Source of the DNA: Isoetes taiwanensis
Lineage: Eukaryota > Streptophyta > Lycopodiopsida > Isoetales > Isoetaceae
Direction: 5' to 3'
DNA: 64,000 nucleotides
Assembly (NCBI GenBank): GCA_021234155.1
Contig: JAJEKV010000132.1
Location: 1,054,001 to 1,118,000, forward strand
The translations under genes were made by a program, and so were the position numbers. Below the pieces are notes generated by a model. It had not been told where the DNA came from and did not search any database. It was given only the letters and a program-made list of their open reading frames with translations. How positions within the stretch are numbered: the stretch's first letter is position 1; every line of letters starts with the position of its first letter. Below are positions 23,032 through 32,360 of the stretch, piece after piece.

Positions 23032-23066
23032 GTAATAAATAAAATAAGCCCATTCAAAATTATCCC

Positions 23067-24733
23067 TGTGGCGTTCCGGCCGCGGTATCGCCCGGGGCGT
23101 ATCCGATGCGCACCTGGAATCCGCGGCGTACCTTTCCTCGGTGGCGTGTGCGGCTGGCGGTAACGGTGAGTAGCCCTAGGGGGCAACTTGCCGAAAATGT
23201 GCAACTATTAATGTAAACATTTTCCAATGCACACATTAATGTGGGCACACATTCCCAAGTGGACACTCAATCCAAAGTGGGCCCACACCCATAGGTGCAA
23301 TTAATGTGCACATTTTCCAATGTACATTAATGTGGGCACACATTTCAATGTGTGCACATTTGGCCACCTAGCCCTTAAAGGCAAAAGTGGGCCCATTTCC
23401 AGATATCCCACATGCCAAAGGGGATGGTGGAAACCCTAACGAACCCCCTTGTCTATATAGGGTAGGAAACCCTAACTGGCCCAATTTTCGATTTTTGGGG
23501 CTTGAGGAACTGTGTTTGGCTGCCTCAGCGGCCAAAGCAGCATCTGAGACTTCGGTGGGAGAATTGCATCCTTAGTTTCTCTAGATTGGCGTTTACGTGG
23601 GGATGGTGAGGGCTCGGTCGGGGAGGAGGCCCTCAAGGATCAGGGTATTTGGCCAATTAGATAGTCTAAACCTATTTTAGTCATTGTATGGTGGGGTTTA
23701 GCCTATTAGATTGGCCATAGCAGCCTCTAGATCTCTAGATGGCGATTCTAACTAAAGAACCTAACTCTATGTTGTAGATTAGATCTTATTCTTTAGTTCT
23801 TACGTGATGTATATGGATGATGTATCTCTATGAACTCCTTGTATTGGGAAGGGGGTAGAGACCTAAAGCTTTGTAGTTGATGCTCCTAGAGTAGCCTCTC
23901 TAGCACTGCTTTGTGGGCATTTGTGCACAAGAGCCACACACAGTTTGGGGGTGAAGGGGCGGGCCGGGCTAAAGGAGGTTGGGTGTTCGACTCTTGAGCG
24001 AATCCCCTATGGTGTGTTGAAAATGCTTGGGGGATCATTTGTGACTAGGTCTAATGGCTTGCCGCTGCGTGTGGGCAAGGCATGGGCTCGGCTACTCGTG
24101 AGGTGGTGAATATGACCTTCCATTGAGTTCGTCCCGAATGAGGCGGTGGCCTCTAGTCACCTTAGTCGTACGTAGATCTGGAGGAGATCCCACGCCCCAT
24201 CGGGGGTGAGGGAGATGCAACCCGGGATATAGCCCCTTGGCTATGCATCCGTGAGGGGCTTCTGATCGGGGTCCCAACACTTTTCGGCCTACTGCTTAAA
24301 AGTGTGCAGGAGAGCCCGGATGGGTGGACAACCCTAAGCCATGTTCATATACCCGGTAAAATCCATTTGCCATGAATTACATGCGCAATGAACTCACGGA
24401 GGCCAAAGGTGGTCATCCCTTGAGTGCGAGCCTTGGGTAGGATTCCCTATGTGATAATTTGATCTTTGTCTATGCGGATATGTGGAGGACCATCGCCGTG
24501 ATGGTCATATGATGTTGATGTATGTGCTTTCTAACGACATGTATGTTTAAAGCGGCTAGGTAGGCCGAGGGAGGCGGGGTGCAATGACCCTTCCCTCTTC
24601 CCACTTTGGAACCCGTCCGCGGTTCGCGGTGTCATGTGAAGGGCCACGTATTAGCATGGAGCTGGTATGGGGGATGAACTCTGTTTGTATACGGTGAGTG
24701 CACCGTATGTATACGAGTAGGGGGCGTCCGCGA
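23067..24733 (+). repeat. 5' LTR of chromovirus B
   Basis: Begins TGTGGCGTTC and runs about 1667 bp to GGGGGCGTCC; the expected terminal CACA is distorted to CGCGA. It is immediately followed by the primer-binding site, which identifies it as a 5' LTR rather than a solo LTR. Contains the duplicated U3 unit (about 23206-23358), telo-boxes and TATA (CTATATAG near 23453). Confidence 0.85.
23430..23475 (+). promoter_or_regulatory. Promoter of chromovirus B 5' LTR
   Basis: CTATATAG at about 23453-23460 lies between AAACCCTAAC at about 23430 and AAACCCTAAC at about 23467, as in the other LTRs. This would drive the genomic RNA of copy B. Confidence 0.6.
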
Positions 24734-24734
24734 T

Positions 24735-24745
24735 TGGTATCGAGC
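24735..24745 (+). promoter_or_regulatory. Primer-binding site of chromovirus B (initiator-Met tRNA)
   Basis: TGGTATCGAGC lies directly after the 5' LTR. It differs from the canonical initiator-Met site TGGTATCAGAGC (seen intact at 46309-46320) only where CAGA reads CGA. That is the same CAG distortion seen elsewhere, so the real site is probably canonical. Confidence 0.75.
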
Positions 24746-24826
24746 TATGTTCTTGGAGACCAAGAGCAAAGCACTGGCCATGTTCCCAGTAGCACTAACT
24801 TGATAGGATCCTCAAACCTCGAAAAA

Positions 24827-24862
24827 TGAGAAAATTTTTTCTCATTTTTGTAGTTCATGCTA
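24827..24862. other. AT-rich inverted repeat at the start of the leader
   Basis: AAAAATGAGAAAATT pairs with AATTTTTTCTCATTTTT, giving a hairpin of about 15 bp with almost no loop, 80 bp after the primer site. Confidence 0.6.
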
Positions 24863-24935
24863 AGCTAGTAACAGTTAAAATGAATAGTAAAGCGTAAAAG
24901 ACTAAAATTGATGAGCCAACATCAAAAGTAGGGTG

Positions 24936-25160
24936 GTCTCTGCGTGCGCCGGAGACGATTTCTACATTCTAGGAATGGTGAAACAGCGTCTTGAACATTA
25001 AACTGACCCAAAAAAAGTTGTAAATTACGGTAAAATACCTTGATAATTCTAAATTTAAGCTAAAATTAGTAGATTTAGCATGTTACATGTTAATTTAATA
25101 GTGGGCCCCACCATGTCTCACTACGTCGGCGGGGCCGGGTTTCTAGATTCTAGGAATCGG
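24936..25160 (+). promoter_or_regulatory. First pair of the ~46-bp leader module
   Basis: Two copies about 180 bp apart. Each has GTCTC followed by CGTCGGCG-like GC-rich sequence and then an imperfect palindrome: GATTTCTACATTCTAGGAAT at 24957 and GTTTCTAGATTCTAGGAATC at 25139. About 100 bp further on is the TATA box at 25257. A second pair with the same layout is at 26771-27006. Regulatory function is inferred from placement. Confidence 0.65.
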
Positions 25161-25256
25161 GCTGGGAACATAGCGTGTGAACCTACTGAAATAGGTGTTT
25201 TTTAGGTGCCCTAGACAACCCAAAAGGTAGTTTAAAAGTTGACCTAAAATTGGCCC

Positions 25257-25265
25257 TATAAATAG
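25257..25265 (+). promoter_or_regulatory. TATA box 1 in the leader
   Basis: TATAAATAG after GGCCC and followed by a C/T-rich stretch (CCCCTCCCATTTTTTTCTGTTC), a typical plant core promoter appearance. It lies about 100 bp downstream of the first module pair. Confidence 0.55.
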
Positions 25266-25325
25266 AACCGGACCCCTCCCATTTTTTTCTGTTCTTCCCT
25301 AGAACCGCTCGTCTTTGTCAAAGCG

Positions 25326-25362
25326 ATCTTACGGCTTAGCTCCGATCGATAAGCCGTAAGAT
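25326..25362 (+). other. 13-bp perfect hairpin downstream of TATA 1
   Basis: ATCTTACGGCTTA (25326-25338) pairs perfectly with TAAGCCGTAAGAT (25350-25362) across an 11-nt loop. It would lie in the 5' leader of a transcript started at TATA 1. Confidence 0.8.
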
Positions 25363-25365
25363 GAT

Positions 25366-26640
25366 AGCCCATGCGAAGCGGTACAAGGAAACTGTAGAAG
25401 CGGATCCTCAGCCAGTGGTCAGCCTCTTTCCGCGGGGATTCTTAGGGGAGCGCCTTCTCTAGCGAAGCCAGATCTTAAAATTGGCGAGAGCGAAGTGGGA
25501 CGGGCGACCACGGAAGCTCTTGGAGGGCACGGCCAGAGCCCGGGCGTCATGAAGCGAGATCCTCAGCGAAATTACCTGGCGGGGAGGCAGGCGTAGAACA
25601 GCACCCAGGAACGCCAACCCACGGGAGGAAGCGAGGAGCAGGCGGACCCATCAACGGCCAGGGAGCAACCCGAGTGAGATCCACCTGCGGGAGGAAGCGA
25701 GGGAAAGAGAGGCGGCGGCCCTTGAGAACTCACCGGAGGAAGAAAAGAGAGGCCGACCTACGCGCCGATCACAAGTCACGAAGCCAAGGAGGGAAGCGAA
25801 GGACAAAGGAAGTGGAAGGCGGCAGAGCTACGACCAATGGACCAAGAAAGAGGCCAAAGCCGTGAAGCGGTAAAGAGGCTGGTAAGGTGCGAGGCGAGCG
25901 AGAAGGTCAGATCATCAGCGTCGGGAGGAGACCCAGCGCTTCCACCAAACTGACTTCGGACCAAGACTACGTCTGCGGTATGACGGGGCTTAAAGCTCTT
26001 CAAAAGCCCATTGGCGCGGGGAGAGTCCCAGGCGAGCGGCCAGGCGGGGGAGGGGCGAGTGTGAAGCCCACGGATTCCCGGCGATGGGATAGGAGTCAAA
26101 GGCCCCGGCCTAGCAGGAGAGCATGAGTAGACCCCCTAAGGTCTACTCCCGAGGAAAGAGGATAGGGAGCACAAGCGTATATGGCAAAGTGGGAGGCCTA
26201 CAATGCGCCTATTACCCGGGAGCCGTTGAGAGCGATTGAAGCGGACTGCGACGAAGAGCCTTGGAACTCTTGAAGCCCCCCTCCACCAAAGCCCAAGCCT
26301 CCCAGGGCACCGAGGGGAAGAAGCGGAGCAAGAAGAAAGAAGGCCCCGGAAGGCGGGGCACTCAAGGAGATCCGCCACTTCGGGAAAGGAGTTACGGACT
26401 CGATTCCCGGCCGTTCAGCGTTTGGTCCATGAAGTCATCAAGAATACAACAGAACATCTTGGCGTGACCCGATGAGATCTTTGCTTTGTGTTTACAAAAT
26501 GGCCGAAGCGCATATAGTAAAGCATTTTGAAGATTCAGCATTTTACCGCGATTGCCGCAGCGAAAGGTTACCCTCATGAGGCGAGGATATGTATCTTACC
26601 CCGGGCACATCAAGGGAAGCAGCCCTTGAACCTTGTAAAT
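25366..26640 (+). pseudogene. GC-rich coding-like segment 1 in the leader
   Basis: Purine- and GC-rich stretch with codon-like texture, rich in Lys/Arg/Glu in several frames and with repeated GGAGGAAGCGAGG words (about 25624, 25689). No frame exceeds about 107 codons on either strand, and no domain is recognised. It may be a degraded gag-like or captured gene sequence. It lies between TATA 1 and an AT-rich tail at 26640-26760. Confidence 0.3.
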
Positions 26641-26770
26641 AACTGAAAAATTTTGTTAATATAAAGAAAATTTTTGTGTAAATAAAAGTGTCAAACCTTG
26701 TTTAAATAGGTCAAGATATCGATCCCTAGCCCGTTTTAATTAAATTGGGTTTTGAGCAAAATTGAGGCGA

Positions 26771-27006
26771 TGTCTCACCGCGTCAGCGCGGGACGATTTC
26801 TACATTTTAGAAATGGCATAGCGCGATGAACCATGTAAAAATGCCCAAAGCAGCTCCAAATCGACCAAGTAAAAGGGGTCAATTCGCCTTCTTTCGATGA
26901 GTTTAGTGGAATTCTGACCTTAGATCACCTAAATTGAGTAATCTAGCCCAATTGGGACCCATGTCTCTCGTCGGCGCCGGGAATGATTTCTACATTTTAG
27001 AAATGG
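26771..27006 (+). promoter_or_regulatory. Second pair of the ~46-bp leader module
   Basis: Two copies about 190 bp apart: TGTCTCACCGCGTCAGCGCG then GATTTCTACATTTTAGAAAT (26795), and TGTCTCTCGTCGGCGCCGGG then the identical GATTTCTACATTTTAGAAAT (26985). ATTTCTA/TAGAAAT are inverted arms. About 200 bp downstream is TATA box 2. Confidence 0.7.
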
Positions 27007-27206
27007 GGCTGTATAACGATATGAACCCACCCACCATTCATCACCAAATGATCTCCAAATTGCACAATAGGTTCATGGTAGCTCTCCTTAGCATGCTCAA
27101 ACCCTAGAAATATACTTCAAACTTGCAATTGCATCACTTAATAGGTTAGAATTGCCTAATCTCGATTAAATTCTAAGTCATCCAAAATTAGGGTTTTCCC
27201 CTTTTC

Positions 27207-27215
27207 TATAAATAA
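27207..27215 (+). promoter_or_regulatory. TATA box 2 in the leader
   Basis: TATAAATAA after TTTTCCCCTTTTC and followed by GTCCCCCATTTC. Same layout as TATA 1, downstream of the second module pair. The first Met codon in the following frame is at 27249, with another at 27331. Confidence 0.55.
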
Positions 27216-27248
27216 GTCCCCCATTTCTCAATTGGCACCACCGCAAAT

Positions 27249-27494
27249 TTGCTCCCCACTTGCTTAGGCGATCTTTCGAGCTCCACCCGAGGCATTACGC
27301 ATCCGTTTGATACTCCCTTCTTTGCTAGATCAATGGCCACTTTGCTGATTTTGGAGGCGATGGTACGGCGCCGGTGTATCCTTGAGGCGGATGTCAGCGA
27401 CATCTTCAAGTCTTTATTGAAAGAAATTGACATCAAGCTTCACGTTAAATGCAACCCGGCATATAAGCGGGTGCTAGCAGAATTTCAGGGCTAG
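27249..27494 (+). CDS. Leader ORF of 81 codons after TATA 2
   Basis: Open from Met at 27249 (or 27331) to TAG at 27492. From 27331 the product is about 54 residues with Leu-Leu-Ile-Leu-Glu-Ala-Met-Val-Arg-Arg-Arg and a Lys-rich amphipathic stretch, helical in appearance. Correct distance from a TATA box makes it more credible than other short frames here. No family is recognised. Confidence 0.3.
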   Translation: MLPTCLGDLSSSTRGITHPFDTPFFARSMATLLILEAMVRRRCILEADVSDIFKSLLKEIDIKLHVKCNPAYKRVLAEFQG

Positions 27495-27730
27495 GGTAGG
27501 ACCCTCCCTTGTTCAAGTTCCCCCCTTGCATAGGATGCTTTGTTCCCCCCATCCCTTCAAGCGACCTTGGCGTGTCCCCAACATCGCCAAGTACTGACCA
27601 CACAGGCGCGGTGAGACTACGACTACATGGTCGGCGATAGCGAGGGACCAAGTACTTCTCTTACACCGCCGCCCTAGCCATCTTCTTATCCCTGGCGAGA
27701 AGCAGATGGGGGCAACCTCTATCCCTCCAG

Positions 27731-28266
27731 ATGGAGGTAGACCCCCATAGCGGTCGGAAGAAGGAAAGCAAATCTTTGGCCGGTATCGAGGAAACGAGGG
27801 AAGCAAGAGAGGATGTTAAAAAGTCGGACGGCGAAGGATACAATTTCGACTTCGGACGGCAGCGGCCCAGGAGGCGAGGGGCTGATCAACCCGGCCCGAG
27901 CGGCCAAGGCATGAAGTTGCTCCCCCACCGGGCTAGGCATCACAAGCCTAGCCCCTATCATCATCGATGGAGAGAATTATCTACTCTCAGCGACATCGAA
28001 CCTTCGAATGCTGGGAGGGAATTTGGGGTTAAAGACGAATTGCTCCACCAACTCAGCGAACCGACATGGGCGACTTCATCGTCCGGGGAGCCCTCAGAAC
28101 TTCCGCTTCAAGTGAGGCCGACACTACGGGGGAGGGAGGCGACCTCAGATATCGGGCCTCTGGCCGACATCGGGCAATTGATGGGCCGGCGGGGGCTGCC
28201 ATGAAGGAGGAGTTCCTCGCTCTCCAAACGGATGGGGATCGGTGGGAAGACCCGCGAGCATCCTAA
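27731..28266 (+). pseudogene. Leader ORF, gag-like composition (157 codons, then frameshift)
   Basis: Open from Met at 27731 to 28204, one of the longest frames in the window; a second plus-strand frame (28066-28266) overlaps and extends it. The product is charged and low-complexity, rich in Arg, Glu, Gly, Pro and Ser, consistent with a disordered gag N-terminus or an accessory protein. It lies 0.7 kb upstream of the main gag region. No conserved domain is recognised. Confidence 0.35.
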
Positions 28267-28269
28267 TGC

Positions 28270-28939
28270 CGGGGTCCTTCCGATATCACCCACCGCCAAA
28301 GGAGAATAAATCGACCTCCCGGGAGGCTCGCCGCACAATTGAAAGAGGGGAGCTCACGAGAAGTTGAGAGTCGGCCGCTAGGCGGCCTGAGCTGGAGGCC
28401 AAACAAGCGGGGCTTGACACCACAACGGCAATTAAATTTCCGGTACTACTTGCAGCTCTTGATGGATGGGAGAATAGCGGTAATTCACATAAAGTTCGGT
28501 CAGGCCCGAAGAAAAGTGTTTATACTGATTGCACTCTCGAGGCTTGGCGGGGCATGCTTTCCGAATAGCAACAAATGTGGACTATCTTTGTCTTAGTCAA
28601 GAAGGCAATGGCACTTTCGACCTCTTGACCGCCATCCCACCGAGCGTCGGGGAGATTAGCGATGTGCGGCCCCCTTACATCCGACGGGGGTAGAAGACTG
28701 GTGAGCCATCGGGGGAGGCTTCGCCCAGCAAGCATCATCAGGAACTTGGGTCACTTTCGGTAGGGGCGGCCCAAGTTAAAGTTTCTTGAAGACAACCCGA
28801 TCTTACCGTGATTTCAAGACTAGTTAGACTCTTGATCCAGGAGACTTTTTGTATCTAAAATATTATATGATATATAAATACAATTCTGCTGCACTTTAAA
28901 TGTTTTGTTGATGTATTTTGCCCCACAATTATACCAACA
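28270..28939 (+). other. Leader segment without a recognised gene
   Basis: GC-rich to about 28780, then AT-rich with ATATTATATGATATATAAAT at 28859. Only short frames. It leads into gag. Confidence 0.4.
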
Positions 28940-30345
28940 AACATAAACAATGCAAGAAGAACAAATGGAACTAATCATATAGCCATGGTGCTTGTGTATG
29001 CGGCCCGAGGAGCTAAAAGCGAGGGAGCGACAAGCTGCGAGACCTTATAGAAGAACAAACCCATGAGACCACCCGGCAAAGGAACCTATTTGAAGATAGG
29101 GAACCCACTTGTTGAGAGGAGGAGGAGATAGCCGGATGAGGGACGGACACTGGCGGATAAAGGCATTCTGTCGCTATAGCGAGTGGGGTTCGGTGGGCAA
29201 TGCTCGATTCGCAAAGCATCAGCTTCGAGGAGGAAGGAAGGGACAAGAAGAGGAGCAAGAGAAGGAGATCCCCGGTCCGGGAATCTTAGAGCTCAAGTTC
29301 GAACTCGGACTCAAACTTCGAGGAAGAGGAAAAACGAGCTCGAGCAGCGAAACGATGGAAAGCGGAGGAAACACCCCGGAGGGGCGACAAAAGAGATACG
29401 GGGCCTCGACTACGGAAAGAAGGTAGAGCGCTGGGCAATGTATGGAAGGCGAAAACCGGAGCAGTTTCGGGGGAAACGGTCGGGATTGGAAGCGGAGGCA
29501 TTTTGAATGAAATGGCGAAGTCTGAGAAATGCTTATGGCATGAAGGATAAGGACAAAAGGCGAGTTACAGCAACCAGCTTGAAAGGAGCCTTCGGTTGGT
29601 GGAAAGGGTTATGCAAAGGAAACACTAGAGGGATGCTTGTAGAGTTGAAAGTTTGCTAAAGCCTTCAAAGCACCATTACGTTCAGGGAACATAAGTCGGT
29701 ATGATGCGGCGATTTCACGAGGTTTCGGCAAAGGCAACAAATGGGTCAAAATATCTGAAAATTCATGAGGCTAAAAGGCATATGCAAAGTTGGGAGAAAA
29801 CATCACGTAAAAGCTATATTGAGGGCTGAATAAGGAAGATCCATAAGCTTGTGAGGGCAATAAACCCTAGGGCGGTATCAAAGCGGAATCAAGGCTATAA
29901 GCTTCGCGAAGTCGGGACCTGAGAATAGCGGGCACAAGCGGCGGTACTTCCGGGATAAAGGCAAAGCTGACGAAGCTATAGCCCGAGGCGGCGCGATCGA
30001 GGTCCGGCTAGAGCCCCATATGGTGGGAGCCGGAGGCAGCGGGGAGAAAGCGGGTGTCCTTCAGGACAAGCGGGGAGAGGTCAAACTACTCCAAAGCGGT
30101 GCAATCCTTTTTGCAAAAGCGTGCCCAAAGGAAAAGAGGCGGGGAGTGCATAGAAAAGCGGTTGTGCTTGGTGCTTCCGGCCGAACCATAGGGCCGACAA
30201 AGCGTCCCTGCGTCATGAGAGTGCGGCTCTGCGCGGAGTTGGGAGATTGGGGCGCCTGGCCGGACGGCGGCGGCGAAAAGGCCAGCGACTACATCCGGGG
30301 TGAGTGTCACATCTTTGCCACAATAATAGATACGAGCAGCGAGGC
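28940..30345 (+). pseudogene. gypsy gag region, copy B (broken)
   Basis: Acidic/basic N-terminal stretch (about 29010-29340), then a capsid segment with Leu-Arg-Asn-Ala-Tyr-Gly-Met-Lys-Asp-Lys-Asp-Lys (about 29518-29555) and Ala-Phe-Gly-Trp-Trp-Lys-Gly (about 29589-29610). The zinc-knuckle region at about 30160-30205 reads Cys-Ala-Trp-Cys then His four residues later, compatible with the CCHC class. No frame stays open beyond about 110 codons. Confidence 0.65.
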
Positions 30346-30439
30346 GGTATAAGGTAATTTCCACGGTAGGAAGGCTAAAAGCTAAGTCCTTCATAGTCTT
30401 GATAGACTTCGGGGAAGTAGCCATAACTTTGCATCCCGA

Positions 30440-30700
30440 ATGGTTCGGATGTTGAAGTTAAGCCGCTAAAGTCAAAGCCAAGACCCGTTGTTTTAGCAAA
30501 GTGGTGGTAAAGGCTGACGGCGGGCAAGAGAATTAACCGACATCGACTTGCCGGGGATTAATATCGGATGGGGGCAGAAGTAATGGGCATTGGAAAGTAT
30601 GACTTGATCATAGGAATGGAGTTACCTAGGGCGGCGGGGGCCATTATCGGTATGGAAGCGGAAGGTGACCTTCCCAGCGCCCGGCCGGCAAGATCATTGA
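30440..30700 (+). pseudogene. gypsy protease region, copy B
   Basis: Asp-Leu-Ile-Ile-Gly-Met-Glu is readable at about 30601-30620, the C-terminal retropepsin motif of plant gypsy elements. The active-site triplet is not readable. It aligns with 1200-1470. Confidence 0.55.
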
Positions 30701-31084
30701 GATACTGGTAAGGAAGTTGTTCCCATCATGCGGTGTATGTCTTCTAGCGGCTGTTCAAAGTGCATCAAGAGTGAGCAAGTGGCATACATCTTCAAGCTTG
30801 AGATTAGTGAGCGAATGGAAGGAAGCAAAGACACAAGGTTAACCGACAAGTTGCGAAGCAAGTAGCTAAAGGCGATCGCGGAGTTCCATGATCTCTTTCG
30901 AGATGAGATCAAGCGGCTCCCTCCTTATAGAAGTCGGAGAGTGCGAGATAGCACTTTCGAACAGGAGACTAAAAAGCCAACAAGCAAGGCTCCATATAGA
31001 ATGACAAGCAGGGGTTGTCCGGTTTGAAAAAGCGATTCTGCGGGCATTTTGCTTTCGACCTAGGTTTCATTAGACCTAGTAATA

Positions 31085-31760
31085 CCGTAGTTTGGGCGCC
31101 CATTCTTTTTGTCAAGAAGAAAGGATGGATCTTTGAGGATGTGCATAGACTATAGGCGGTTGAATAAGCACACCATTAAGAACAAGTATCGCTTCCAAAG
31201 ATCGGGCGACTTGATGGATCGGCTCAAAGGTGCAAAGATCTTCTCAAAATCGACTTAAGGTCGGGGTTATCATCGGATCGGGATAAAGGAAGATATCCAT
31301 AAGGCTTGCCGAGAGCGGTATGGGCATTATGAGTTCCGGTAATGCCTTTCGGCTTATCAAATGCCCCATAGCGTTCATGAGGCTCATGAGCGATATCTTC
31401 GAGGAGTTCACGGACACCTTTGTGATTGTTTTCTTTGGTGACATTTTGGTGTATAGCGAGATCCTTGAAAACCACATTACAACACTTGAGAAAGTGCTAG
31501 AAAGTTGAAGAGGCACCGGTTATGCATAAGTTGTGAAGTGCCGCCATAGCGAGAAAGGTGGAATATCTAGGTCATGTGATCCGGTGAGAAGGCATCTCGG
31601 ACCCGCCAAGATTGAAGCCGTCATTCGATGGCGGCCTAACGAAGAATGTGCATGAAGTCGGAGAAGTTTCCTCGGCCTAGCGGTACCTCTGAGGAAGTTC
31701 GTGAAGAACTTTGCTAAGATAGCAGCCGGATTAAACAGACGACAAGAGCCCGGACAAAGG
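31085..31760 (+). pseudogene. gypsy reverse transcriptase, copy B
   Basis: Aligns with 1850-2510. It includes the Phe-Val-Lys-Lys-Lys segment (31109), an Ile-Asp-Leu-Arg-Ser-Gly-like segment (about 31250-31265), the Met-Pro-Phe-Gly-Leu-like segment (about 31342), and the palm motif at 31431-31448. There the motif reads Phe-Phe-Gly-Asp-Ile-Leu, so the first catalytic Asp is Gly. Copy A keeps Asp. Either copy B is inactive or this is a sequence error. Confidence 0.8.
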
Positions 31761-31819
31761 TGAAAAGGTGGGTAGAGCATTGGCACAAAAAGCCCAAAGG
31801 GGTTTGAATTGTTGAAGGA

Positions 31820-32358
31820 AGCTTTAACAACAGCCCGATCTTAACCGGACGGGAGAAAGATAAGCTTGTAGCAACATCAGATCGATAAAGATAGCTTCGA
31901 GTGCGGTCTTATGCAAGAAAGGCGTGTGGTAGCGTATGATTCGAGGAAGATGAGCGGCCAAGAGCAGCGCTACAGCGCCTTACGATCAAGAATTTGCTGC
32001 GGTTGTCGAGGGCATTAAGAATATGGAGGCACTACCTTTTGGGAAGGAAGTTCGGTTGGATCTGAGACCACGAGCCTCCAATATGTATTCATAACCACCT
32101 CACTTTCGGCGGAGAAGGTGGATGGAGTTCCTTGAAGAATGCGACTTTGATATAGTCTACAAGCGGGGAAGCTCAATGTGGTAGCGGATCGCTTTCAAGG
32201 CATCCCACGACAACTAGAGTGCATTGCAAGCGCCAATTCCGGCGATATCGGCGACTTTGGTAAGAAAGATTGAAGAGTCCTTGCCAGCGGGCGTGGATTT
32301 CAAGGAAGTATGGGCAAATCTCTCTAAGGAGGCTAAACGGATAAAGGCGGAGGCCTTT
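31820..32358 (+). pseudogene. gypsy RNase H and linker, copy B
   Basis: Aligns with 2580-3143. Readable are Asp-Gln-Glu-Phe-like residues (about 31985), the segment around 32018-32060, and Val-Tyr-Lys-(Arg)-Gly-Ser with Val-Val-Ala-Asp (about 32155-32192). An open frame from 32224 encodes the linker (Lys-Ile-Glu-Glu-Ser-Leu, then Glu-Val-Trp-Ala-Asn-Leu-Ser) up to the left end of the Mutator-like element. Confidence 0.75.
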
Positions 32359-32360
32359 AA

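Larger units (their letters stand above)
15862..23066. other. Lower-copy AT-rich region between the duplicated blocks
   Basis: About 7.2 kb with no second copy in the window and few of the miscall-like words seen in the retroelements. It contains T-rich intron-like stretches, short tandem duplications and several coding-like fragments annotated separately. None matches a family I recognise. If the ~29-kb direct repeat is a tandem duplication, this stretch is the left part of the second unit. Confidence 0.5.
24746..28939 (+). other. Unusually long leader of chromovirus B
   Basis: About 4.2 kb between primer site and gag. It contains two architecturally similar units: AT-rich segments with paired ~46-bp modules (24936-25160 and 26771-27006), each leading to a TATA box (25257, 27207) and a short C/T-rich leader, then GC-rich coding-like sequence (25366-26640 and 27249-28266). 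This could be two nested non-autonomous elements, captured host promoters, or extra element genes. No known protein is recognised. Confidence 0.55.

Noticed and set aside
23067-24733. Solo LTR
   Set aside because: A primer-binding site follows it directly and a polypurine tract with matching LTR lies 14 kb downstream, so it is the 5' LTR of a full element.
24746-28939. Endogenous pararetrovirus (caulimovirid) in the leader
   Set aside because: TATA boxes and GC-rich ORFs suggested it, but no movement protein, coat zinc finger or viral RT motif is visible.
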